DNA of 64,000 nt from Dugong dugon. Taxonomy: Eukaryota; Chordata; Mammalia; Sirenia; Dugongidae. Numbering within the stretch: position 1 is the stretch's first letter; every line of letters starts with the position of its first letter. The translations under genes were made by a program, and so were the position numbers. The notes below the pieces were generated by a model. The model ran no database searches. It had not been told where the DNA came from and was given only the letters and a program-made list of their open reading frames with translations. The stretch spans positions 76,182,919 through 76,246,918 of the forward strand of contig CM057464.1 in the NCBI GenBank assembly GCA_030035585.1, read 5' to 3'. Below, in pieces: positions 55,192 through 64,000 of this stretch.

Positions 55192-55374
55192 TTACCTCCA
55201 TTTACGTAATATCAATCTGATTTCTCTTTGGCAAATAGAATCAATCACACCAGCCAATATGGTAACTCTCTTCTTTGCCTGTTGATCTAGAGGTGTAAGG
55301 AGTCCAAAGTGTCCAGATGGCATTCTTAGCTTCCAGTTTAGTGGAATCAGTGATGTGTCTCCAGGTGGGAGCAT
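55192..55374 (-). pseudogene. ERVL dUTPase-like remnant
   Basis: The open frame begins MLPPGDTSLIPLNWKLRMPS and has GHFGLLTPLDQQAKKRVTIL and AGVIDSICQREI, resembling the dUTPase encoded downstream of integrase in ERVL elements. It is short and isolated from the integrase frame, with no complete active site. Confidence 0.75.
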
Positions 55375-55397
55375 TCCTCCTTTTGGTACTAAGACCT

Positions 55398-55631
55398 CTA
55401 GACCTGCAGAGCATAAGGAGGCAAAAATTTAGCCAGTGGGTCACTAGGGGTAATAGTGAGTGGTGCCACTCCCATTTCTACCGCTTGATTCCTGGACCCA
55501 TGAATCCTGACTCTGAGAGAAACACCACCATGTATTGGATGCTGGTTGAGAGCATATACAGCCTCCAGGAGAACACTGTCCCAGCCCTGCAAAGTATTGC
55601 CACCTGGCTGGGTCCAACCTGGTAAATCCAC
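55398..55631 (-). pseudogene. ERVL integrase C-terminal remnant
   Basis: VLLEAVYALNQHPIHGGVSL and VEMGVAPLTITPSDPLAKFL resemble the C-terminal part of ERVL integrase. The overlapping frame at 55478-55750 holds the preceding segment (AWIKWWPTLNQAEMSDLSWY), so a frameshift joins the two. Confidence 0.75.
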
Positions 55632-55815
55632 TCTAACATGCCAGTTTCCCTAAGCCTTTGAATGCTTTTTTCTACAGTATACCAAGACAAGTCTGACATT
55701 TCAGCTTGATTTAGTGTAGGCCACCACTTAATCCATGCTTCGGTGAACAAACCAAATAAACTATTAGATCCTTTTCAAACCACCTGAGCTGAAATATTGA
55801 ATAAAGAGTCTGTGC

Positions 55816-56151
55816 TTAGTGGGCCCATATCAATAAATTCAGACTGATCCTTGTACCATTATTCTGCTCCCTTAATAGCCATTTGCACACATATTCCCCA
55901 GATTTCTGTTTGTGTATATTAGAAAAATCAAGCAGTTCATTTGGAGTGTTCTGTACCTCCTCATGAGTCATACTTTGTACTTCATCTCTTGGGTCTTCCT
56001 GGGACTTAAGTCCAGTTACAGGTCTAGAAGCATAATTGGGCAGTGGGGGTGGGTTCTGGGGATATTCAGCAATGTTCTGTAAGCAGTCTGCCTCAGGTGA
56101 TGCCCCAGGCAACACCCCAGGTGATATCTCAGACAAAGACTTTTCAGGCAA
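55816..56151 (-). pseudogene. ERVL gag-like remnant
   Basis: A 111-codon frame rich in proline, with GVLPGASPEADCLQNIAEYP and LDFSNIHKQKSGEYVCKWLL. Its position between primer binding site and integrase suggests gag. No zinc knuckle is visible. Confidence 0.55.
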
Positions 56152-56892
56152 AGCTGAGTTAATCTCATCAGATGGGCGTGGAAGGGGTGATGGTTTTACT
56201 GAGGAGCCCGGCTAAGCAGACAGATGGAATACTCTCTTCAGATGGGAGTAAGGGGGCTGGTTCTGTTGGCAGGAGTGATTCAGTGGAATTTAGGGGTTCA
56301 GTGTCCCCATCTTCCTGATATCTGCCCATATGTCCCCATCCCAAGTTTCAGGATTCTATTTCTTCCCATTCAATGCCATCACCTTAATTTCAGACACCAC
56401 TCGAGATTGAGAATTCAACTTTTGTTGTAATTCATCCACTCTTATGATAGGACTCTGGGTTTGATTTTTGGCAGTATCAGCTCTGTTACTACAATAAATA
56501 AGGCTTTGTTTCAGGGAACAAGTGGCAACTTTCGGTCTTGTATGCAGTGCTTGAGCTGTGACTGTGAATCTTTGAGCTTATCCCTTTCTTTCACAACTTT
56601 GTCTAGCGAAAAATAGGAGTAACCAACCAGCTTTCTTATACTTCTCATTCTGACAAAATTGTAGAAAGTTATCAAATATGTAATCACTGAGAGCCTTGTA
56701 TCTCACAAATATTTGATCTGGTTGTAGTGATATTTTGCATATTTTTATTGCTACCTCATGCCATGAACTAGCACTGCCCTCGTTACTACTGGAGGTAGAG
56801 TTATCAGTACCTTTAAGACTAGCCAGACTTTAGAACCAACTCAGAAAACTCATCCTTACGGTATTGTTCCTGTAGAACCACTCTTGGTACCA

Positions 56893-57187
56893 AATACCTT
56901 AGTCTGGGCAGGCTGCTGGCCTATGGGGCTGCAGGAGGTGGTGAATTCCAAAATCTTCAGGGCACATGGCAGGCTGCTGGCTCACGTCCCAAGAACTAGA
57001 GATCAGCTGATGATGAGTCAGATGCAGGATCGAGAGACAGAGAGTTTTGCCAGAACTTCCATATATATTGGATGCAGGCAACACCCCTGAGGAATCGCTC
57101 CTTGCATAAGATCACAGAATGGAGGATAATTATGTGATACTGAGAATCATGGCCTAGTCAAGTTGACACTTAGCATTAACCATCACA
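56893..57187 (-). mobile_element. ERVL-type LTR, 5' LTR of the decayed provirus
   Basis: The LTR shares TGGCTCACGT-CCAAGAACTAGAG, GCCAGAACTTCCATATATAT, GAGAATCATGGCCTAG and GTTGACACTTAGCATTAACC with the 3' LTR, and the minus strand starts TGTGATGGTTAATGC. It lacks the segment corresponding to the AGAGAAGCAAAACCAG part of the 3' LTR and is therefore about 110 bp shorter. Confidence 0.8.
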
Positions 57188-57189
57188 CA

Positions 57190-58310
57190 TAGTAAGGGAG
57201 GTTTTGGTTAGTAGATATTTCCATCTGAGTTATTGTCAGAAAAAGCAGTTTCTCTCTTCTAAAATTGAGAAGAGCTTATTAAACCTTTTAGGTTATTTCT
57301 CCCTCTGAAATTCAGAGCATCAGGTCACCTACTGATATTATGGTAGTGTGCTTTATTGTGGACTCATTAGCAGTGAGGGTTGACTGGTGGATTTTATACA
57401 TGACTTAAAAAAGGAAAGTTCAGTCATTGGATTTTGGAAGCTTTTTATTTGACTTGTATATGCCTTAACTTTCTTTTATTTCATATTTATTTCCTGACTG
57501 TGTAGACCTGGGGCCCTTTCTGGTTTAGTGGCAAAGTAAAAGATACTAATGAGAATGTCTTTGGGACATAATTATGTAGATTTAAAGGAGTGATGTAGTT
57601 TTAATTATGCCCTTTAGCCAGTGTTCTTGCATATTAAACTCATTCATGTCTCTGTGTATTTCCCTCTAAATCTGCTTTTCTCAGGCCTTAAATTACTAAT
57701 CACCTCATGGGTGTACCAAAGGTTATGTAAGCTATGTTGAAGGCTGCCAAAGAAGGTGTTTAAACTATTAATCCAAAACATACAGAAGTTTATAGTTTGA
57801 AAAAATGGCCCATGGTTATAAAGCATTCTTTGCTAGATTCATATAGGGGAAATTCCAGTCTGGTATGAGTGTGTCCCTCCCTTCCTTCCCTCCCTCCCTT
57901 CTTCTTTCCTTCCTTCCTTCCCAAATAAAAAACACCTGCTTGGTTGTAATGTGTTGAAATATGTAATATATTGTTTCCCTTGAGCTATTTTATTAAACCA
58001 GGAAAATTGAAATAAAGTAATAATAATAATAAGAAATTATAATTTTTTTTTTTTTACCTCTGCTTTTTTTGGCTTGTTTGTTTATCTGTCATTTTAGGCT
58101 TCTAGATTTAGCAGAAAAGTAACTACCTTCAAGCTATGAAATGATTTTATTCACTTAAGGGAAAGAATTATGAAACTACCTAAGCCTTACTTTTGTGGGG
58201 GGTTTTGTTTTTATTTATGAGAAGTTAGATTAGAGAAAATCCTTAGTTAAAAAAACAAGGCAAAAAAAAAAAAAGTCATGAAAATCTTTTGAGGCTAACT
58301 TTGCTCTCAA
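57190..58310. other. AT-rich intron with a (CCTT)n tract
   Basis: A pyrimidine-rich CCCTT/CTTCC microsatellite lies at 57873-57922. Nothing else was recognised. Confidence 0.4.
57873..57922. repeat. (CCTT)n microsatellite
   Basis: Imperfect CCTT and CCCT tetramers over 50 bp, all pyrimidine on the plus strand. Confidence 0.88.
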
Positions 58311-58324
58311 AGAAACAATTAAAA

Positions 58325-58555
58325 ATGCAGAATTCAGAACAGGAGTAAGCACACTTCCTTTACAGGCCACGAAGTAAATATTTCTGGCTTGGTAGGCCAT
58401 GTGGTTTCTGTTGCACTTACTTTCCTGTTGTAGGGACAAACCAGCTACAGTCAATAGCTAAATGAGTGAACGCAGCTGTGTTATTATTTAAAGAAACGAG
58501 CAACTATCTAGATTTGGTGTGTGGGCTGTAGTTTTAAAACCCTGATTTAGAGCAT
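58325..58555 (-). mobile_element. hAT-type MITE relic
   Basis: TTCCTTTACAGGCCACGAAG TAAATATTTCTGGCTTGGTA GGCCATGTGGTTTCTG and GTGTGTGGGCTGTAGTTT are in the order of a common mammalian hAT MITE. The exact family is not assigned. Confidence 0.6.
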
Positions 58556-58689
58556 GTAGTCCTTAATTTTTTTCCTTATTCAGTTTTCAAACTAACATTC
58601 ATCAACTGCCTGCTATGTGTTTTAGCTGCTTTTATACACTTTTTGTCAGGATTGCCACAAGTTTATGAAATAGGTAGAGAAAACACTTC

Positions 58690-59575
58690 TTAAAATTTTT
58701 CCGTTATAAAGAATTTCAAACATACAAACACAAATCCCCATATACCTGTTACCATATTCAACACTTACCAGTATTTTTTCACATTTGTTTTATGTATTCC
58801 CTTTTTATTCTTTATATTTTAGCTGACGTGTTTTAAAACAAGTTCTAGACACTACGTTATGTGACCCTCTATATACTTTAGTATGTATCTAAAAATCAGA
58901 GACATTTTCTTAAATAACCGCAATATCATTATCTTACCTTTCTTGGCAGAATTAGCGATAATTTTTTCATAACATCTAATATACAGGCCATGTTGAAGTT
59001 TCCCCAGTTGCCTAAAATATGTTTTTTATCAGCTGGTTTGTTTGAATCAGGATCCACATTTGGCTGTTGTCTCATAAACCTCTATTAGTAATCCCTTACC
59101 CACCTACCTTTTTTTTTTTCTGTTCCATTTTGTTTATTTGCTTGTTTTTATTCCATTAGCTTGTTGAAGAAATTGAGCCAGTTGTATAGAATGTTTTACA
59201 TTCTGGATTTGTTTGGTACTTCCTTGTGGTTTTATTTAATTTGTTCCCCTGTTTTTCATTTGTCCTATAAATAGAAATAAGGTCTAAAGACTTGTTAGAT
59301 TCAAAGTCAACATTTTTGGCAAGAATCCTTCATTAAGTGAAACTTCATTTTTTCATATTCTGTCACATCTGGTGGCCTGTTAGGTAGCAGTAGCCTGAAC
59401 TCTGCGTTATAGAGTTCCCCATCAACATTTCATCTATTGTTTTATACATTGATCTTTCCCAAATCAATTAATTTCTTTTTACTTATATTATTCCATCTAC
59501 ATTTATTAGCTGGAATTCTTCTGTAAAGAACTTTCCCTCATCATCTTGGGTATTTGGTTATTCAAAAATGCAATT
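58690..59575. mobile_element. Ancient mammalian L1 (L1MC-like) relic
   Basis: A long colinear match: AATTTCAAACATACAAACAC, TCAACACTTACCAGTATTTT, CGCAATATCATTATCTTACC, TATACAGGCCATGTTGAAGT TTCCCC, GTTTGTTTGAATCAGGATCC, TTGTTGAAGAAATTGAGCCA, TTGGCAAGAATCCTTCAT and TTTATTAGCTGGAATTCTTC. Orientation not assigned with confidence. Confidence 0.7.
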
Positions 59576-59576
59576 C

Positions 59577-59710
59577 ATAAGGAAGCCAATATTTTTGAAT
59601 CCCACTTTATAGATTGGGAATGAGTCTCAAAAAGTTAAATGAATTGCCTAAAGACACACACCTAGTAACCTGCATAGCTTGGAATCACACCCAAGCTTCT
59701 GAGACTAATT
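59577..59710 (-). mobile_element. MIR SINE relic
   Basis: CCCACTTTATAGATTGGGAA and GTTAAATGAATTGCCTAAAG ACACAC match the reverse-complement MIR core. Confidence 0.6.
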
Positions 59711-59929
59711 CTAGTTATTTGAAACGCAGTACCAATGGGAGTCAGTGAACTAACATCACAACAAGTTCCTTTTTGTTGCTGTATAGCTTCAGAGGTTAAA
59801 AGGCAAGGGAGGGGGAATTTAGGATCATTTCCTTTCCTCTCTCTATTTTTGTATTTTTTTTTTCTTGAATCAATTTAGGAAATAGTAAGTAGCTTTATCT
59901 AATAAACTGCAGAGATAATTTTTCAGAGT

Positions 59930-60160
59930 AGTTGAGTGTATGGGAATCAAATTGCTTATATTCAAAGTCCTGTCCTACTACTTAACAGCTGTATGGCCTT
60001 TGGTGTACTACTCATCTTTCTGTGCTTGTTTTCTCATCTGTATAAATAAAGATCCTAGTAATATGTGTTCAAGGGTTGTTGTGACGATTAAATAAAGTTA
60101 GTACATGGAAAGTACCTAGAACAATGCCTTGTACATAGTAAGTATTCAATACCATTTAGC
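59930..60160 (+). mobile_element. MIR SINE relic, nearly full length
   Basis: TTCAAAGTCCTGTCCTACTA CTTAACAGCTG, TTTTCTCATCTGTATAAATA, GGTTGTTGTGACGATTAAAT and ACATAGTAAGTATTCAATAC follow MIR in sense order. Confidence 0.8.
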
Positions 60161-61770
60161 TTTCCAGAAATAGAAACTGTTCCATAGGTACACCTTTAAT
60201 TCTACCAGCAATCCAAACTGAAGGCTGGAAATAATGTAGTAATTGTTAGGAAAACAGTACTGTGTTTTCTGCTGATGCTAAAAGTGGTGGTAGGTCTGTA
60301 TTAGGGTGATCTTATCTGAAAGCGTAAGAAATAACTTGAATCTGAAGAATGAAAGCTGTGAGTGCTGCATTTGTATAACAGTTGCATTTCTATAATAGCT
60401 GCAGAAAATGATTGTTTTAAATTTTTAATTACATATATAGGATTTTTTATTTAGTGAAATTGTATTGTGGTTGAAAAGTGATATATAATCTGATTGTTTT
60501 GCATTTTAGATTTTTTTGTTTGAATTTCTTTTTTATGTTTGAATACTTCTCCTTAGCATCTTAATGCTTTTCCCAGGTGCAGTAGGAAAAGCTGTCAAAT
60601 GTACTGTCATATTTTCAACAGGACATAGGATACTTTATTGTGTGGTATGTGGGAAAAGCAAAATGCCCTCTGCCTTTTCTTTCTCAATTTTCCATTACAT
60701 CCTTGCTAGAGTTATAGATGGCATCACTTCATTTAAATTCTATTTATAATCATACCTTAGCTGTACTTGTGTGGATTTCTTTAGACATATTTTAAAACAT
60801 TCTTTTAGCAGAATATTTTTCATCCGTTTATGAAGCAAAGGAAATCATAATATATTCTTCCCAGTGTACTACAGTGAAGCCTACTTGTAGCTTTATCATT
60901 TTGTATTGTATTCTCATGGTTGATATTTCAAGACTTGGTTGAAAGTTTGTGTATGCATTTTGTTTAATAATAAACTATTCCTGTTTGTTCATAGCTATTT
61001 CTTCAGATTTGTTGTACAATTTTATAAAAGGCTTTTTGCTATTTATTTCCTGAGTTGTCAAGTACCTTTTGAGCCATATTCAGAAGGACAGTTGTGTTAT
61101 AAGTATGCTGTACATCATTTAAAAATTTTCCCTCAGGTATGCAAAAGTGCTTTGTGTTTGGCTACGTGAATCAGAATGGGTGCAGTTAATCTAGTTTCTA
61201 GATGTGTAGGTAGGCGAGTGTTTTTGTCCATGACTATTAATGTGATTTATTTTATTGTGACCTAAGTGTATTGAGTAACTTGGTTTTGTAATTGTAAAGA
61301 TCCCAAACATTCATTTACCAGTCTTTTCTCCTCATTATTTCTTCTCATTATTTATGTGAAATTACATCACCTGCTATGAGGTAGGAAGAGATACTGTGTG
61401 CAGACTGCAGGTTTGCAGGCCTTTGTGTTAATATTTTATGAAAGAAAACACTGATTATTCCCTTGAACCAGTTTTTCAGTATTATTTGTGCACTACATGT
61501 CCCAGAATTTCTGTATTTGTGAACGAAACACAATTGTAGAAAGTTCTGATAGAAGAAAATAAGGTTAGGAGCAGCAATTGTAGCTTTTCTATTTTAACAG
61601 TTTTGATTTTCAAATAAAGGAAAACGTATATAAAATTCTCTTCTTACAGAGATACCAAAGGAGTAATAAAAATGGTAAACAAGTATGTGATAAATGTGAA
61701 GACTGGAGAGCTATCCAAGTCTTCAGGGTGGTTTTCCTGTCCAAGTACTTGACAGATATATACTGGCAAG
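60161..61770. other. AT-rich intron, nothing recognised
   Basis: No named repeat, exon-like block or RNA gene was recognised. Confidence 0.3.
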
Positions 61771-61774
61771 TCTG

Positions 61775-61950
61775 GAATATTGGAAAGAGCATTGGACTTG
61801 AAGGGTAAAGACCACAGACCAAGTGCTCTCGCATCTGCCTTGGCAGCTCTGAAAAGCCATTTAGTCTCTTTGGGCCTCTGTTTTCTCCCCCGTTTAAAGA
61901 AGGAAATAATACCTGCTTTTTTGTGAGGATCAAGGGTTGAATAAGTTTCC
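61775..61950 (+). mobile_element. MIR SINE relic
   Basis: GGAAAGAGCATTGGACTTGA, GCCATTTAGTCTCTTTGGGC CTCTGTTTTCTCC and GGAAATAATACCTGC follow MIR in sense order. Confidence 0.7.
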
Positions 61951-62039
61951 TGAAAGTGAAAATTCTTTCTGTAGTGAAGATTGCTATTATACCAAAGCTC
62001 GGATGAGCTATTTGGTTGAGAGAGCACGGTGATGACTGT

Positions 62040-62255
62040 TTGGGTCTAGACATTATGGTTTGGCTTGGTCCATTTTATGACCTTGGTCAAGATATCTAAC
62101 TTTATCAACACCTGTCTTGTGCCCTTGTCTATATGTGTGAATAATAATTCCTACTTTGCATGGCTTCTTGTGAGGAGCAATGATAATGTCTGTTGAGTGC
62201 CTAGCACACTGCAGGGCACATGTAGGTGCTCTGTGCATGGTACCTCTTATTGTTT
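62040..62255 (+). mobile_element. MIR-like relic
   Basis: GACCTTGGTCAAGATATCTA AC, GAATAATAATTCCTACTTTG CATGG, CTTGTGAGGAGCAATGATAA and GTGCCTAGCACACTGCAGGG are MIR blocks in sense order, a second copy close to the previous one. Confidence 0.65.
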
Positions 62256-63759
62256 TTCTCTTTTGCTTTAAAAAGGTTATTGGTGGTTGACAAATACTCA
62301 TTTTGTGCATGTTAATGTGAAAGAAAATGAATGAGCCCTTTTGATAGGAGGAAGTTGTAAATATTAACAATATGTGGCATTTGTGGAGAGTGTCAGTTTC
62401 TAATAATTTTCGTTTTTAAGGTAACAGGATTAATTAAAAGTCAGTGTCGCAGAATTAAATAATATTAATGTTTCTTGAAATCAAAACATTGGTAACTACA
62501 ATAAGTAAGGAAGTTCTAAGCCTAGATTACATTTATACCTAAAATCTTTCCTTTCTTCCTGAATGCCATCATTTACTGTGTTCATTGCTCTGACTTTTTT
62601 TTTTTCTTTTAAATTGAATATGAACATAAAGCTGTGGAAGTAAAAGTATAATTAAATGAAAAAACCTTATATATCAAAATTCATATTCTGCCTGTAAATT
62701 CCAGGATGAATTCATAAAGCTCCAGCTTTCATTTCAGTTCTCACTCTTTGCTTTAGTTAACTCTGTTAGTTATTCTTGCCCATTATTTCCTTGTGGATGT
62801 GAAAATGAATTGTGTGTACATGAGAAACCATCTTTTTAGTTTATTAACTCGTCATGGCAGCTGCTGAGCCATGGCGACATCTTTAAGAAAGGTAATGGAA
62901 ACACTTGTCTGGGAAAATGTTAGGAATCAAAGTTAACTGATGTGAAAGAGCTGGGCATAAGCCTTTTTTTATTCTGATGTTTTATACAGCTTTATAATAA
63001 AAGCCAAATGCCTTGTTTCAACTTTAGCTTTGGTCCCTTGCTAGTTTTGTAGCATGAGAAATAGTATCTTATTATCTTTTATGATTGCCTAATTAGCAAA
63101 TGTCTCTAATTCATGAACTTGATTGTATTTTCCTACTCACTGCCAATAATCCTGGCTATCACAATTCTGTATATATATTCTGCTGGCTTTCTCTTGGTAC
63201 CTGTGAACAGCATTGTTTTTCTAACATTGAGATAATTTATCTCATTGTAAGTGTTGTAAAATATTTAGGTACTTAATAATGAAAGGATGGATTCCTTTTT
63301 GGGGATTCTAATGAAAAGATACGAAGTGGCTTTCCAGGATGTCCTAGATGAACTTTTAAATGTTTCCTGTCAGCCTTGTGCCCTTAAAACTGCAGTTGGG
63401 TTGGGGGTAAGTAAGCCATGCCATTCAATAGATTTTCAATAATTAAATTGCATGATTAGAATTAAGCTTAGATATTTTTGTTCAAGAATAAAATATCTTG
63501 CTCTATGTGATAAGAGCTAGATGTGCCACCATTGTCTGTATTTCATATTTTATAGTTTACAATAGCTACTTATGCTCTCAGAATGTCAGATCTTTTGACA
63601 GTTTTGCAGAATGTTGTAAAAATATTATAGGTGTTTTCTGTTAGCAAAATTGATTTAACTTCTTATATATAGTAGATTTAATTTTATAACTAAGCAGACA
63701 ACTTTTGTCATAATTATTCTTGCTGTGTACAATGTAGATTTCAGATCAAGTAGTATAAT
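62256..63759. other. AT-rich intron, nothing recognised
   Basis: No recognisable PRIM2 exon, repeat or RNA gene. The next PRIM2 exon (which should continue after the lysine at residue 340) is not seen here. Confidence 0.35.
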
Positions 63760-63760
63760 T

Positions 63761-63931
63761 CCTAACCAAAAGACTGATGGTTTGAACCCACCCAGTGGTG
63801 CCTTGGAAGACAGTCCTGGCAATCTGCTTCTGGAAGGTCACAGCCTTGAAAACCCTATGTAGTAGTTCTACTCTGCACACATGGGGTTGCCATGAGTCAG
63901 AATTGACTCGAAGGCAACTAACAGCAACAAG
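63761..63931 (+). mobile_element. AfroSINE (long form, 5'-truncated)
   Basis: Starts inside the head at CCTAACCAAAAGACTGATGG, with GTTTGAACCCACCCAGTGG, the long-form block CAATCTGCTTCTGGAAGGTC and tail GAATTGACTCGAAGGCAACT AACAGC. The AACAGCAACAA ending resembles the RTE tail. Confidence 0.88.
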
Positions 63932-64000
63932 AGACTATGATGTCTCCTTTTCAATCTGGCAACCTTGGAGAAATAATCATAATTTGGTAATAATATTATA

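Larger units (their letters stand above)
54515..56892 (-). mobile_element. ERVL-type endogenous retrovirus, internal region, defective
   Basis: Between the two LTRs are decayed coding blocks in minus-strand order: gag-like (56151-55816), integrase C-terminal (55750-55398) and dUTPase-like (55374-55192). The reverse transcriptase/RNase H part is absent and I see no env, consistent with the ERVL class, which lacks env. Next to the 5' LTR the minus strand reads TGGTACCAAGAGTGG (56878-56892), a plausible leucine-tRNA-type primer binding site. All frames are broken. Confidence 0.78.

Noticed and set aside
61610..62370. Three overlapping minus-strand open frames of 105-147 codons
   Set aside because: They run antisense through two MIR copies and have no recognisable similarity.
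62853..62892. ATGGCAGCTGCTGAGCC followed by AAAGgtaatgg, resembling a start codon with a splice donor
   Set aside because: The frame is not conserved with any PRIM2 segment, there is no promoter-like or CpG-rich context, and a stop follows at once (TTTAAG region reads through TAA in one frame).
2881..63931. tRNA genes suggested by box A/B-like motifs
   Set aside because: The motifs occur only in the tRNA-derived heads of AfroSINE and MIR copies, which lack a complete cloverleaf.
1..64000. CRISPR arrays, bacterial operons, phage or new defence systems
   Set aside because: No regularly spaced direct repeats, no dense coding and no ribosome binding sites; the window is mammalian intron with splice sites and retroelements.

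Overview
This is a vertebrate nuclear window, almost certainly from an afrotherian mammal and most likely a paenungulate such as an elephant. The evidence is many copies of a tRNA-derived SINE of the AfroSINE type, an RTE/BovB-class LINE whose 3' end matches the tail of that SINE, and a mammalian background of L2, MIR, MER5/hAT, ancient L1 and ERVL elements. I see no Alu, B1 or Bov-tA. Many SINE copies lack an internal block of about 45 bp; such a deletion is known from a subfamily shared by hyraxes, sea cows and elephants. The species itself is an inference.

The only protein-coding gene I can support is PRIM2, the large subunit (p58) of DNA primase, on the + strand. Three consecutive exons are visible: 1736-1803, 28032-28104 and 30873-31058. 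All have canonical AG/GT borders and join in frame. They encode about residues 232-340 in human numbering: the end of the N-terminal domain, the interdomain linker and the start of the iron-sulfur C-terminal domain. The first two introns are 26,228 bp and 2,768 bp. The next exon is not recognisable before 64000, so the following intron is at least 32.9 kb. Neither end of the gene is in the window.

The rest is intron filled with transposons. From left to right: L2, MIR and ancient L1 relics with scattered AfroSINEs (1-18 kb); an L1 3'-end insertion with target-site duplications (10.6-11.2 kb); a 6.3 kb antisense L1 with ORF1, an open endonuclease domain, a 5' UTR containing two tandem monomers, and an internal deletion of most of the reverse transcriptase (18.1-24.4 kb); a solo LTR with perfect 6-bp duplications (24.7-25.2 kb); the two closely spaced PRIM2 exons (28-31 kb); a nested L1-in-L1 (32.5-33.6 kb); a second solo LTR with 6-bp duplications (37.2-37.6 kb); a near full-length antisense RTE element carrying nested SINE, MaLR-like LTR and RTE insertions (45.5-49.8 kb); a decayed antisense ERVL-type provirus with integrase and dUTPase remnants (54.1-57.2 kb); then AT-rich intron with ancient L1, hAT and MIR relics to the end.

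No CRISPR array, bacterial operon, tRNA or rRNA gene, or new multi-gene system is visible. The interest lies in transposon structure (the RT-deleted L1, its duplicated 3' UTR module, 5' UTR monomers, the SINE-LINE tail pair, and the antisense bias of larger elements in a long intron) and in how the PRIM2 exon borders fit its domains. Repeat family names and boundaries come from reading the sequence and from memory of consensus sequences; no database search was run.
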